Assembly: GCA_963638365.1 (NCBI GenBank)
Contig: CAVHRK010000073.1
Span: 1 to 12,761 of the forward strand
DNA length: 12,761 nt
Direction: 5' to 3'
Source: Suilimivivens sp963638365
GTDB lineage: Bacteria; Bacillota; Clostridia; Lachnospirales; Lachnospiraceae
Positions 1 through 7,580 of the stretch are shown one piece after another. The translations under genes were made by a program, and so were the position numbers. Every line of letters begins with the position of its first letter. The stretch's first letter is position 1. The notes under the pieces are model-generated. The model saw only the letters and a program-made list of their open reading frames with translations. It made no database searches and was not told the DNA's origin.

Positions 1-452
1 ACATTTTCTTTATTCTTACTTGATAGCAATCTCTCATAGAAAAATGTATTAATCTGCCTTTCTAACTGCCGTGTACTCCATTGAGATTTTACTGCTTCGT
101 CCATATAAAATTGTCTTGCATCATCATTTTCCACTCGCATTAATAGTCGATAATGTGTCCAACTCAATTCGCTACGCAGTGCGTAGCCATTTGGGAACGT
201 CAGATAAAACTGCCTCATATTTTTTAAATTTGCAACCGTAAACCCTTTTCCAAAATCCTGCGCCATCTGCTTCGACAATTCTTTGAGTAACCCCGTTCCA
301 TATTCGGCACGTTCTTCTCCATTTTGTTCTTCCACAATAGACTTTCCAATTTGCCAGTATGCTTCCACCATAGCAAAATTAGCAGTCTGATAGACTTTGT
401 TTCTTGCATCTGTAAGTATTTTCTTAATCTCGCTATAGAACTCTCTATTCAT
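1..452 (-). CDS. YhcG/DUF1016-family protein, N-terminal part (runs off the window edge)
   Basis: The reverse strand from ATG at 452 reads open to the left edge: 150 codons of a protein beginning MNREFYSEIKKILTDARNKV, with further motifs AYWQIGKSIVEEQ, YGTGLLKELS, FTVANLKNMRQFY and ELSWTHYRLLMRV. This is the recognisable N-terminal DUF1016_N region of the YhcG family, whose full members are roughly 330-380 aa and end in a PDDEXK nuclease-like domain. That domain would lie outside this window, so it cannot be checked. A ribosome site (AGAAGGGCG) lies about 6 nt before the ATG. The family is often found in variable genome regions and near restriction systems; its cellular role is poorly defined. 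It is transcribed in the same direction as the surface operon but is separated from it by a terminator hairpin, so it is probably an independent unit. Family assignment is confident, function is not. Confidence 0.85.
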   Translation of the reverse strand, partial: MNREFYSEIKKILTDARNKVYQTANFAMVEAYWQIGKSIVEEQNGEERAEYGTGLLKELSKQMAQDFGKGFTVANLKNMRQFYLTFPNGYALRSELSWTHYRLLMRVENDDARQFYMDEAVKSQWSTRQLERQINTFFYERLLSSKNKEN

Positions 453-569
453 CGGAACGCCCTTCTTTTAATAATCAGCTTTTATGGTTATTTGGATTTA
501 TGACTTTATTTTACCCTATTTTCTACATTCTGCCCACTCTAATTTGGGTTTTAATGTGTAAAACCAATA

Positions 570-594
570 ATGAGGTCGTAAACCACGACCTCAT
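570..594 (-). terminator. Intrinsic terminator of the surface-protein operon
   Basis: A perfect 10-bp stem (ATGAGGTCGT with ACGACCTCAT) has a 5-nt loop. It lies about 50 nt after the stop of the 1009-aa surface protein. On the minus strand it is followed by a U-rich stretch (TATTGGTTTT). On the plus strand it is followed by a T-run at 599-605, so it may work in both directions. The rest of the 453-644 gap shows no further gene. Confidence 0.75.
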
Positions 595-644
595 CATCCT
601 TTTTTAACAAAAATTGATTTTCATTACCAGTAGTTGAGTGATAA

Positions 645-3600
645 TTATAACCTTCTGCCTTTACTTCCCTTCTTGTATATGATATATATGATAATTCCAA
701 TCAGTGCGGAGCCTGCAAAAGCACAGACAATAAGAATTCCCAGGTTGTTGCCGGAGGTTTTTTCCGGCGCCAGATCAGCACTGTCATCCGGCTTTGCGTT
801 ATTGTCCGCGAGACTGTTATCTATTGTCAATTCCTGGTCATCTCCAGTATCCTCCGTGCTTTGACCTTCTGTGGCTTGATCTTCTGTAATCTGATCCTCC
901 GGTGTGTCCGTCGAACCAGGCTTATAATCTTCAATAAGAGACTGTCCGTTGTCTTTGCTTATGGTCTTTGTGTTATCGCCTGCTATAAGCTGTGCCGGGG
1001 CTGCCTTCGGTTTGGAGCTTTCACCGGCCTGCTCTGCCTGCTTTATCCATCCTGCATAAACCGTCCGGTTTCCATCAAGCCGGATCTCCGTAACGGACTG
1101 TGTCAGATTCCGATCCGCATACCAGCCGCTAAATTGATAGCCTTCACGGGTTGGGAGGTAGCCGGAAAGATTGATCGTATGTCCTTCGAATGCGCGAACT
1201 TCTTTGATGCTGCTTCCCCCACAGGTATCAAAGGTCAGGGTAGGATAGATAATCGGAGTTGTGCCACTGCTTTCATTCGTATCACCTGTATCGTAATAGT
1301 CCGTATTATTAGAATTTGTATTATTACGGCTTACATTATCATGGTTCGTATCCTTAGGTTCCGTTTCACTAGGAGTTACCGGTGTTGTATTTTGTTTCCA
1401 CTTTGCATAGAAGGTCTTATTTCCGCCGTCAGTACTACTAATTTTCGTAACAGGAGAGCCGGAAAAGCCACTGTCCGTATACCACCCCTCAAAGGTATAG
1501 CCCTTGCGGATGATATCGTCCTTCATCGGCAGAGTTACATCCGTGCCATAGGTATAATCGGTTACCTCTTTTCCGTTGGCAATCGTGCCTCCGTTTGCTT
1601 CCAGCTTCACTGTATAGGTGTTTGGTTTCCACTTTGCCGTAAGAGTCATGGTGTAGATGGTCTGATCATTGTCAAAGTCCCATTTCTTTTCTGTGCCGTT
1701 GTCATCGTAATACCAGCCTTCAATGGTATAGTTCTTTTTGAACGGGCTTGGTTCGGTAAGCTTTTCTCCGTTATTCTTCCACACCACTTCCTGAATTATA
1801 TCCGGATCTCCATTACCCGGTTCAAAGGTAATTTCCAGATTACCACTCAGGTTAGCTTTTCTGAAATCACCTCCCGAAATTATACCGCCATTGTTCGTCA
1901 CGCTTCCTGTGAACGTGCCTTTTTCAATGATACCTTTCACCCCATAATAACTCACGTTGTTTGTGACCTTACCGGAAAACGTGGTGCTGCCGGAAGCTCC
2001 CTCGCTGCCCATGATTCTGCCGAAATTTCCGTCGATGCCATTCGTCACTTCGCCGGAAATTTCACCACCGTCAGCGTTCAGAACGTTGCCGTTTATTACA
2101 TTTGTACGGATTTCTGCATTACCGCTTATCGTAAGAACGGAACTCCCCGACTGATTGCCCACGTGGCTTGTGTCCGTATGATCATTGGGATTGCCGATTG
2201 TACCGCCGCTCATAATAAACAGCCTGAGATTACGCACCCCTCCGTAACTGCCCGCTGTGCAACTATGGATCTGTCCACCATTCATGACAAATGTTCCACT
2301 GTTATCAATGCCTCCGCCGTAGTTGCCCGCTGTGCAATTATGAATCTCACCGCCGTTCATAGTAAACACACCCAGCTTTTCACCGCCATTAATCATTATC
2401 CCCCCGCCATATCCATCTCCTCCGTATGCACTTCCTTTTGCGGTACAGTAACTGATCTTAGAACCAGAGTACATTGTGAAATTGCACCCCTCTTCAACCA
2501 CTACACCACCGCCACATTGGGCCTCACAACCCACGATACTGCCTCCGTTCATAACGAATGCACCGTATTTTTTATTGTTTCCGTCATACTCAATCTGAAC
2601 ACCCCCGCCATAATTTGCTTTGCAGCCCACAATGCTGCCTCCGTTCATCATAAGGTTGCCCTCTGGCTCTATATATACACCTCCACCTTTAGGGCCATAG
2701 ATTGGTACTTGCGTGCCCGTTCCTCCGGTGATCACACCACCGAAAATGGTCTGGTTACCGTTTTCGTCCAGCTCCCACAGGTCATTACTTGAGTTGAATT
2801 TGTGCTCTGTGTTCGTATTGCTATCCTGAATTGTTAGTGAACCTCTGCTTTGTATCCGGATGACGCTGCCACTTCCCGTCATTTTCAGCACATAGCCATT
2901 TAAATCCAGTGTCACAGTACGGTCAACCATGAGTGTACTGCTGATTGTAATATCCTGCATCAGTTTGATCATGGTAACGTTGTCATCCTTTAACGCGTTG
3001 ACCAAATCCTCCGCTGTGGAAGCATCCCCCGATCCATTCGCAGTCAGCATGGGTGCAGACAGCTCCCCCAGTGCGGCAGCGGCCTTCATATATCTGGTAA
3101 AATCAAGTGCGCTCAATTCCTCATCGGAAAGCTTTGCCTTTGCCTTGTCAATGGCTTCAAGCTGCTCCGCAACTTCTCCGGCGTTATCGGCGCTGATTTT
3201 CTCTGCGTCCGGCAATGCATCGATCATGGCCTGTACGCTTTCCACTGTAACAGTTTCCGCTTCCTGTTCAGCAGCCTCGACAGTTCCGGTACCCTGCGAT
3301 GTTCCCACGGTTGCCGGAGTTCCGTTATTTTCGGTGTTATACCCACAGTTCCATTCCTTTGTAATACAGCCGCTTTCTTCGCTGCATACATGAGTACATG
3401 CTGTCGGCTGAGCTTCTACAACTTCCATTACATCATTTCCGGACACAGTACCGGTACCCGTAGTCTGCGGATAACATTCCAATGTATGCTCATGCACGCA
3501 ATTCTTTGTCAGCGCATAACAGTCCTCAGTATGTTCATGTATCTGTTCTTGTTTCTGCTCGTATCCAGCTCCTGTTTCAACCGGTTCTGCCGCCCATACC

Positions 3601-3674
3601 GGCACCGATAATAATGTTAAGAGCATACTCATACTCAGCAATATTCCATAAATGCGTTTTGTCTTCTTTCTCAT
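645..3674 (-). CDS. Large surface protein: His/Cys-rich N-terminus, beta-helix repeats, three InlB-type B-repeats, C-terminal membrane anchor
   Basis: 1009 aa, probably exposed on the cell wall surface. A signal peptide covers residues 1-28 (cleavage near VPVWA/AEP). A His/Cys-rich segment (about 46-110) has HEHTxDCY, HEHTxECYP and CTHVCSEESGC. A small helical segment (about 145-205) starts ESVQAMIDALPDA. From about 220 to 610 lies a right-handed beta-helix-like region with repeats of the form FxMNGGxIxxCxAxxGGGV. Three Flg_new/InlB B-repeats (about 614-682, 687-759, 811-876) end in typical xAKW/AGW. A low-complexity linker (about 885-975) leads to one TM helix (about 978-1000) and a basic tail. 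No canonical LPXTG is seen, so anchoring is probably by the TM helix or a degenerate signal. It is the last gene of the operon, 45 nt after the upstream stop. Its first 210 residues and its linker closely match those of the 783-aa protein. An adhesin-like role is inference. Confidence 0.9.
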   Translation of the reverse strand: MRKKTKRIYGILLSMSMLLTLLSVPVWAAEPVETGAGYEQKQEQIHEHTEDCYALTKNCVHEHTLECYPQTTGTGTVSGNDVMEVVEAQPTACTHVCSEESGCITKEWNCGYNTENNGTPATVGTSQGTGTVEAAEQEAETVTVESVQAMIDALPDAEKISADNAGEVAEQLEAIDKAKAKLSDEELSALDFTRYMKAAAALGELSAPMLTANGSGDASTAEDLVNALKDDNVTMIKLMQDITISSTLMVDRTVTLDLNGYVLKMTGSGSVIRIQSRGSLTIQDSNTNTEHKFNSSNDLWELDENGNQTIFGGVITGGTGTQVPIYGPKGGGVYIEPEGNLMMNGGSIVGCKANYGGGVQIEYDGNNKKYGAFVMNGGSIVGCEAQCGGGVVVEEGCNFTMYSGSKISYCTAKGSAYGGDGYGGGIMINGGEKLGVFTMNGGEIHNCTAGNYGGGIDNSGTFVMNGGQIHSCTAGSYGGVRNLRLFIMSGGTIGNPNDHTDTSHVGNQSGSSVLTISGNAEIRTNVINGNVLNADGGEISGEVTNGIDGNFGRIMGSEGASGSTTFSGKVTNNVSYYGVKGIIEKGTFTGSVTNNGGIISGGDFRKANLSGNLEITFEPGNGDPDIIQEVVWKNNGEKLTEPSPFKKNYTIEGWYYDDNGTEKKWDFDNDQTIYTMTLTAKWKPNTYTVKLEANGGTIANGKEVTDYTYGTDVTLPMKDDIIRKGYTFEGWYTDSGFSGSPVTKISSTDGGNKTFYAKWKQNTTPVTPSETEPKDTNHDNVSRNNTNSNNTDYYDTGDTNESSGTTPIIYPTLTFDTCGGSSIKEVRAFEGHTINLSGYLPTREGYQFSGWYADRNLTQSVTEIRLDGNRTVYAGWIKQAEQAGESSKPKAAPAQLIAGDNTKTISKDNGQSLIEDYKPGSTDTPEDQITEDQATEGQSTEDTGDDQELTIDNSLADNNAKPDDSADLAPEKTSGNNLGILIVCAFAGSALIGIIIYIIYKKGSKGRRL
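916..1020 (-). repeat. Linker segment nearly identical to that of the 783-aa paralogue (match at 5395-5492)
   Basis: The DNA encoding the SSKPKAAPAQLIAGDNTKT to YKPGS stretch is almost the same in both surface genes, while the protein cores beside it are unrelated. The two copies are direct repeats about 4.5 kb apart, which makes gene conversion or recombination between the two genes possible. Confidence 0.75.
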
Positions 3675-3710
3675 TCTGCGTTGTTCTCCCCTTCCGGTAA
3701 TGTATTTTCT
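3675..3710 (-). promoter_or_regulatory. Conserved 36-nt leader and ribosome site of the 1009-aa gene
   Basis: Reading towards the ATG, the block is AGAAAATACATTACC, then GGAAGGGGAG, then AACAACGCAGA. The same block, ungapped, precedes the ATGs at 7391 (minus) and 11679 (plus), and with a one-base deletion the ATG at 4637 (minus). The GGGGAG is the ribosome site; conservation extends well beyond it. Confidence 0.6.
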
Positions 3711-3717
3711 AAAATAC
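3702..3717. repeat. Short palindrome between the 305-aa and 1009-aa genes
   Basis: GTATTTT, CT, AAAATAC: two 7-nt arms with a 2-nt centre. It starts 2 nt beyond the stop of the upstream gene and abuts the conserved leader block of the downstream gene. It could be an operator or an RNA processing element. It lacks a U-run and so is not a normal terminator. Confidence 0.4.
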
Positions 3718-3719
3718 GG

Positions 3720-4637
3720 TTATTTAGCTACTACCGAAAGTCCAAGCTTTGCTGCTGCACCAAAATATCCATACATCATATCTTCATCCTTCAAAACAGG
3801 AGTGTAATCTGTTCCTGCCGGGAAGGTTAGTTCATACTTTGCATTTTGATATTCGAAACTGACCGTTACTGACACATCGCTTCTTTCAGACATCTTCTTT
3901 AGCAGATAATCGCTAATCGTATAAAGTTTTCCGGAATCATAGGTAATACTTCCATTTTCCGGTGCTTCTTTGATATTTCCATAAAAGTCCTTGACTGCTG
4001 CCACACTTGCCGGAATCGGATGGGATTCTTTTACCAGTCCGCAGCCCGCACATTTGTATTCTTCTAATCCGTCCGCTCCTGTTGTCGGGTCTATGGTTGT
4101 TACCCATTCAAAGTTGCAAGTATGGGAATTGGAAGTATTTTGATTGGAGATATTTTGATTGGAAATATTTTGATTAGAAATATTTTGATTAGATTTTTCC
4201 GCCGGAGTTACCTCCTCTTCATCTCCTATCGCCACCAGATTCACCCCATAATGCATATCGAAATATCCTGTTGCTTCCACTTCCATGATGATACTCTCTA
4301 CCTTATAGCGGTTATATGTGATGCCTCCATCTGTAATTCTTGGTATATCCAGAATTTCCTGATTAGCAGTCATCTTACTATCATAAATTATCTGCCTTGT
4401 TCCAGACAGATCGTAAAAAGCATACTCTACTAAATTGGGCTTAACCTGACTTGATGCCGGAAAGGTGATCGTATCTCCTTCTTCTACAATCTTCCCAACT
4501 GCCAAGTTATTTCCGATAATATAATTTGTTGCTGCCCACACATCCAGCTTCATTCCGGCAAATATACTCGCTACCATCACTAATGACAGCATCACTGCCA
4601 TGATTCTTTTTCCTATTCTTGTTATTTTACCTTCCAT
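3720..4637 (-). CDS. Secreted two-domain protein with CxxC module and conserved C-terminal domain
   Basis: 305 aa, role unknown. The start at 4637 is chosen because it gives a clean signal peptide (basic KRIM, hydrophobic core, cleavage near DVWA/ATN) and has a GGGGAGGAC ribosome site 7-9 nt upstream. The frame stays open 41 codons further up, into the previous gene, without good start signals. After a unique domain (about 37-145) comes a hinge of SNQNI repeats (149-169), then a Cys module (C174, CAGC at 196-199), then a conserved C-terminal domain (about 210-305) with TISDYLLKKM, FEYxNxK and FPAGTDYTPVL. The C-terminal half is closely paralogous to that of the protein at 11679-12632; the N-terminal halves differ. 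It overlaps the upstream two-TM gene by 11 nt, so the two are probably translationally coupled. No enzyme motif is visible. A secreted ligand or wall-associated role is inference. Confidence 0.85.
   Translation of the reverse strand: MEGKITRIGKRIMAVMLSLVMVASIFAGMKLDVWAATNYIIGNNLAVGKIVEEGDTITFPASSQVKPNLVEYAFYDLSGTRQIIYDSKMTANQEILDIPRITDGGITYNRYKVESIIMEVEATGYFDMHYGVNLVAIGDEEEVTPAEKSNQNISNQNISNQNISNQNTSNSHTCNFEWVTTIDPTTGADGLEEYKCAGCGLVKESHPIPASVAAVKDFYGNIKEAPENGSITYDSGKLYTISDYLLKKMSERSDVSVTVSFEYQNAKYELTFPAGTDYTPVLKDEDMMYGYFGAAAKLGLSVVAK
4131..4190. repeat. Four 15-bp tandem repeats (SNQNI hinge)
   Basis: Units such as GGAAATATTTTGATT are repeated four times with one or two changes, encoding NQNIS/NQNTS on the minus strand. 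In-frame 15-bp units allow the hinge to change length by slippage without breaking the gene. Confidence 0.85.
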
Positions 4638-4986
4638 CTGTTTTGTCCTCCCCTTCCGGTAATGCATTCTCTTTTTTCCGATCCCTTGCTCCACGTTCCC
4701 TGTCCCGCAGTCTGATACAGCATAATGTGACCGCAACTGCCAAAACAAAGGAAACAACACTCACAAGCACATAGCTGCCCGCATCTTTATATAGCAGGAC
4801 AGAACCATACATGCCCTGAGCCGCCATCTGTGTATGTCCTGCAACCACATGAAGCGTTCCTGCAAGAAAGGTGAATAAAACCATGCAAGCCGCAGATAGT
4901 CCGTATATTCCATGCCTCTGCTGCTGACAGTTCCTTTCATAAATACGTCTTTTTACCAGTTCTACACGCTTTTGGTTATCGTACAT
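4627..4986 (-). CDS. Small two-TM membrane protein, paralogue of the one next to the sigma factor
   Basis: 119 aa. Layout: a basic N-terminal helix of about 28 residues (QKRVELVKRRIYER), TM1 (about 29-50), an external loop of about 20 residues with MYGSVLLY, TM2 (about 71-92) and a charged C-tail. It matches the protein at 10551-10916 in length, topology and scattered residues: RVxxVKRR near the start, AG after TM1, YG in the loop, SYVxVxxVxFVLxVxVT in TM2. Positive charge predicts both ends inside the cell. GGAGG lies 11 nt before the ATG. It follows the 783-aa gene by 53 nt and overlaps the next gene by 11 nt. The paralogue's place beside a sigma factor and PrsW suggests an anti-sigma or sensor role, but no known anti-sigma domain is recognised and a simple membrane accessory protein is equally possible. 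Confidence 0.8.
   Translation of the reverse strand: MYDNQKRVELVKRRIYERNCQQQRHGIYGLSAACMVLFTFLAGTLHVVAGHTQMAAQGMYGSVLLYKDAGSYVLVSVVSFVLAVAVTLCCIRLRDRERGARDRKKENALPEGEDKTDGR
4638..4672 (-). promoter_or_regulatory. Conserved leader and ribosome site of the 305-aa gene, inside the preceding coding sequence
   Basis: The block AGAGAATGCATTACC, GGAAGGGGAG, GACAAAACAG precedes the ATG at 4637 and matches the leaders of three other exported-protein genes. Here it also encodes the C-terminal residues of the two-TM protein (ENALPEGEDKTD), so the leader is conserved despite doubling as coding sequence. Confidence 0.55.
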
Positions 4987-5039
4987 AGGACGTGCAACCT
5001 CCTTTTCAAAGCCTTATTTATATGGTTTTCGATCCCTTA

Positions 5040-7391
5040 TTATTTCTTATCTATTTTCTTACCATTCCGATATCCCAGATACAGGCCAAGGCCGAACATC
5101 AAAATTCCTACGGAGGCGCAGATAACCAGGATCCAAACACTGTGGGAGTTATCCTCTGACGGCAGATTCGCACCGTTATCCGGCTTTGAATCATTGTCTG
5201 CGGGGTTATTGTCCGCGAGGTTATTCTCCACTGTTGATTTCTGATCATCCCCGGTATCCTCCGTTGTTTGATCTTCCGCGATTTGATCTTCTGTGACTTG
5301 ATCTTCTGTGGCTTGATCTTCCGCGATTCGGTCTTCCGTGACTTGCCCCTCTGTAATTTGCTGCTCCGTATCCTCCGGTGTGTCCGATGAACCCGGCTTA
5401 TAATTTGCAATAAGAGACTGTCCGTTGTCTTTACTTACGGTCTTTGTGTTATCGCCTGCTATAAGCTGTGCCGGAGCTGCCTTCGGTTTGGAAGATGGAA
5501 TGTCTTGCTGTATGTCGTTTCTGCTCTCCTGAATACCGCTACCGGAATTTCCACTGCCGGAGTTGTTGCTGCTCTCAGAGTTGCCACTGGAATTGCTGTT
5601 GCCGGAGTTACCGTTCTCGGAGTTGCCGCTACCAGAGGTGCCGCTCTCAGAGCTGCTCTCTTTTTTAGGAATTGTCTGGCCGGACGCAATCTTTGTATTG
5701 CATCCAAGACACCATGCATCCCCTGTATAGCCGGCCGCACCGGTGGTAGCCTCAACTCTGCCGCGTACTTCGGTGCCTCCTGTGTGATTTCCTGCGTCCA
5801 GTCCGCCGTAAGCCGTCTTACAGGTTTCGCAGACAGCCCCGCTCTGACAGGTAGCTGTACCACCGGAGCAGTTTTTCGTTTCCGTATGGCTGTTATCATT
5901 TGAACAAGTGTGGGTATGCGTTCCGTTGCCGTTGGAAGCCCATTTGCTCCATTCGTGGATACACACAATAATCGGATCTTCAGGCTCTATTACGATTACA
6001 AGTGTCCAGTTAGCATAAAAAACAACATCCTCCGTAACAGGAAAAACATCTCCCTCGCCGCCCGCTTTCTTTCCGTCAGAATTCTCCAATGCCCAATATT
6101 CAAAATTAGCTGATTCATACGTAAAGCCACAATCAGGAAGGGTATAATCTCCGGATGCCTGAACCGGTTCCATGAAGCCTGATGCGTTACCTCCGTCAAA
6201 AGAAACGGTGTAATTTTCACCCTGTACGTTCCATGACCCCCATGCGCCCTTTGGACTGCTTTTAAAATTGGCCATATACCCGGCGGGAACGTATATAATT
6301 CGGTTTTGTGGCCAAGAAGCCCCGTACTCATAAAATACGAATAGTCCAAAGTTGATGTCATCCGAACTTTTCCAATGGGTATGGACCTCCTTAAGTCCCG
6401 TGCATCCAACAAATGTGAACGATCCCACAGACTTGACGCTATCTGGGATATCAATTTGCGTAAGGGCGGTGCAGTCTTTAAAAGCGGAATCACCTATCGT
6501 CTTGACTGTTTTTGAAATATGTACCTCGGTAAGTTTTGAACATCCATTAAATGCGTTATTGCCAATATTGGTCACTCCCTCCTCTATGATTACCTTTTTA
6601 ATCATGATCTTTGATTTCTCCCATGGGCAAACTGCTTCACCAGTGCCTCCAAAATCAGGCATTTCACCTTTACCTGATATCGTAAGCGTTCTGTCATCGT
6701 ATTGGCTTATCACCCATTCAAGATCTGTTCCGGGGATAGGAGTAGGGACTCCAAAAAACGGTCCATTCAACACAGCAGCGACCTTCAGATAGCGAAGGAT
6801 ATCAAGTGTGGACACTTCCTCGGGGGAAAGCTGCGCCATTGCATCTACAATGGCTCGATACTGAATCTTTACTTCCTCGATATTATTGTCATTGATATCT
6901 TTTGCGTCCGGCAAGGCATCAATCATCGCCTGCACACTTTCCACGGTAACAGCTTCCTGTGTGCCGGACAGGACAGCAATTTTCGTTTCATTTTCCTGTG
7001 GCATTTCTGCATTTTTCAGAATACTGCCATTTTCGTTTTCATACAGGCAGTTTAATTCTTTTGTGATACAGCCGCTTTCCTCGCTGCATACATGAGTACA
7101 TTCCGTCGGCTGATCTTCTATGGTTTCCGTTATATCATTTCCGGATACAGTTCCGGTTCCGGTGGTCTGCGGATAACATTCCGATGTATGCTCATGAACA
7201 CAGTTTTCTGTCTGTGTATAACAGGACTCGGTATGTTCATGTTCCTGCTCTTTCTGCTCCTGTTCTTGTGCTTTCTCGTATCCTTCCCCTATTTCAACCG
7301 GTTCTGCCGCCAATACCGGAACTTTTAATAAAGTTAAAAGCATACTCATACACAATAATATTCCATAAATTCGTTTTGTCCTTTTTCTCAT
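5040..7391 (-). CDS. Surface protein: His/Cys-rich N-terminus, BspA-like leucine-rich repeats, B-repeat, Cys module, membrane anchor
   Basis: 783 aa, first gene of the surface operon. Signal peptide 1-28 (cleavage near VPVLA/AEP). His/Cys-rich segment about 51-115 and helical segment about 148-205 closely match those of the 1009-aa protein. Then BspA-type LRR_5 repeats (about 222-375) with VTNIGNNAFNGCSKLTEV and VKTIGDSAFKDCTAL; one InlB/Flg_new-like repeat (about 394-462, ending FYANW); a Cys/His module (about 477-575) with HEWSKW, THTHTC, CETC, CLGC and ending GQTIPK; a Gly/Ser/Asn-rich linker (about 578-620); the shared SSKPKAAPAQLI linker; a TED/AED repeat tract (about 680-712); and a TM helix (about 751-774) with a basic tail. 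There is no LPXTG; LPSED precedes the TM. LRR_5 proteins of this type often bind host proteins; binding here is inference. GGGGAG lies upstream of the ATG. Confidence 0.9.
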   Translation of the reverse strand: MRKRTKRIYGILLCMSMLLTLLKVPVLAAEPVEIGEGYEKAQEQEQKEQEHEHTESCYTQTENCVHEHTSECYPQTTGTGTVSGNDITETIEDQPTECTHVCSEESGCITKELNCLYENENGSILKNAEMPQENETKIAVLSGTQEAVTVESVQAMIDALPDAKDINDNNIEEVKIQYRAIVDAMAQLSPEEVSTLDILRYLKVAAVLNGPFFGVPTPIPGTDLEWVISQYDDRTLTISGKGEMPDFGGTGEAVCPWEKSKIMIKKVIIEEGVTNIGNNAFNGCSKLTEVHISKTVKTIGDSAFKDCTALTQIDIPDSVKSVGSFTFVGCTGLKEVHTHWKSSDDINFGLFVFYEYGASWPQNRIIYVPAGYMANFKSSPKGAWGSWNVQGENYTVSFDGGNASGFMEPVQASGDYTLPDCGFTYESANFEYWALENSDGKKAGGEGDVFPVTEDVVFYANWTLVIVIEPEDPIIVCIHEWSKWASNGNGTHTHTCSNDNSHTETKNCSGGTATCQSGAVCETCKTAYGGLDAGNHTGGTEVRGRVEATTGAAGYTGDAWCLGCNTKIASGQTIPKKESSSESGTSGSGNSENGNSGNSNSSGNSESSNNSGSGNSGSGIQESRNDIQQDIPSSKPKAAPAQLIAGDNTKTVSKDNGQSLIANYKPGSSDTPEDTEQQITEGQVTEDRIAEDQATEDQVTEDQIAEDQTTEDTGDDQKSTVENNLADNNPADNDSKPDNGANLPSEDNSHSVWILVICASVGILMFGLGLYLGYRNGKKIDKK
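5256..5360. repeat. About seven 15-bp tandem repeats (TEDQ/AEDQ tract)
   Basis: Units such as ATCTTCTGTGACTTG recur with few changes, encoding five-residue steps (ATEDQ, VTEDQ, IAEDQ) in the pre-anchor linker of the 783-aa protein. The corresponding tract in the 1009-aa gene has only about three units, consistent with slippage-driven length change. Confidence 0.85.
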
Positions 7392-7427
7392 TCTGCGCTG
7401 TTCTCCCCTTACTGCAATGCATTTCCT
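7392..7427 (-). promoter_or_regulatory. Conserved 36-nt leader and ribosome site of the 783-aa gene
   Basis: AGGAAATGCATTGC, AGTAAGGGGAG, AACAGCGCAGA before the ATG at 7391. Same block as at 3675-3710 and 11643-11678, without gaps. It sits at the distal end of the leader, after a CCTAAG/CTTAGG inverted repeat (7425-7430 and 7452-7457). Confidence 0.6.
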
Positions 7428-7434
7428 AAGATTC

Positions 7435-7505
7435 TATATGTTCTATATATACTTAGGTACAAAAAATTCCAAAAACTCTCACCCCCATTTATTTTTTTGT
7501 AGGAA
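7435..7505 (-). promoter_or_regulatory. Promoter region of the surface operon, near-copy of the one at 8183-8255
   Basis: On the minus strand: TTCCT (7505-7501), an A-rich stretch, GGGGTGAGAGTTTTT (7485-7471), an AT stretch, then GTACCTA (7460-7454) and a TATA-rich stretch. The same elements occur at identical spacing over 52 nt upstream of the gene at 8285. In the 32 nt from GGGGTGAG to GTACCTA, about 28 positions agree. A sigma-A reading gives TTGTAC, 18 nt, TATAGA. An ECF reading would place TGAGAG as -35 and TACC as -10 with about 16 nt between. Which one is right cannot be decided by eye. Confidence 0.6.
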
Positions 7506-7533
7506 GTTTTGACCCAACTTTTATAAACAAAAA

Positions 7534-7565
7534 AGACGCAAGCCACATTTCCATGACTCACGCCT
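7534..7565 (-). terminator. Intrinsic terminator after the PIN-toxin remnant
   Basis: On the minus strand a 14-bp stem with several G-U pairs is capped by a GAAA tetraloop and followed by a run of six U. The G-U pairs become mismatches on the other strand, so it should act only leftwards. It separates the dead toxin-antitoxin unit from the surface operon promoter. Confidence 0.8.
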
Positions 7566-7580
7566 TTCTTTATTCTTATA

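Noticed and set aside
645..740. LPXTG sortase signal at the C-terminus of the two large surface proteins
   Set aside because: Only LAPEKTSG and LPSED are present before the TM helices; neither fits LPXTG, so sortase anchoring is not claimed.
861..2792. Long open frame of 643 codons on the plus strand, antisense to the beta-helix surface gene
   Set aside because: It has no convincing ribosome site, signal or domain, and its composition mirrors the Gly/Asn-rich repeats on the other strand. The minus-strand gene has clear domains over the whole stretch.
4638..4760. N-terminal extension of the 305-aa protein by 41 codons
   Set aside because: The extension puts about 50 residues of non-signal sequence before a clear signal peptide, overlaps the two-TM gene in another frame and lacks a ribosome site; the ATG at 4637 has a strong one.
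5256..5360. CRISPR-like array
   Set aside because: Units are 15 bp with no spacers and are in frame within a protein linker.
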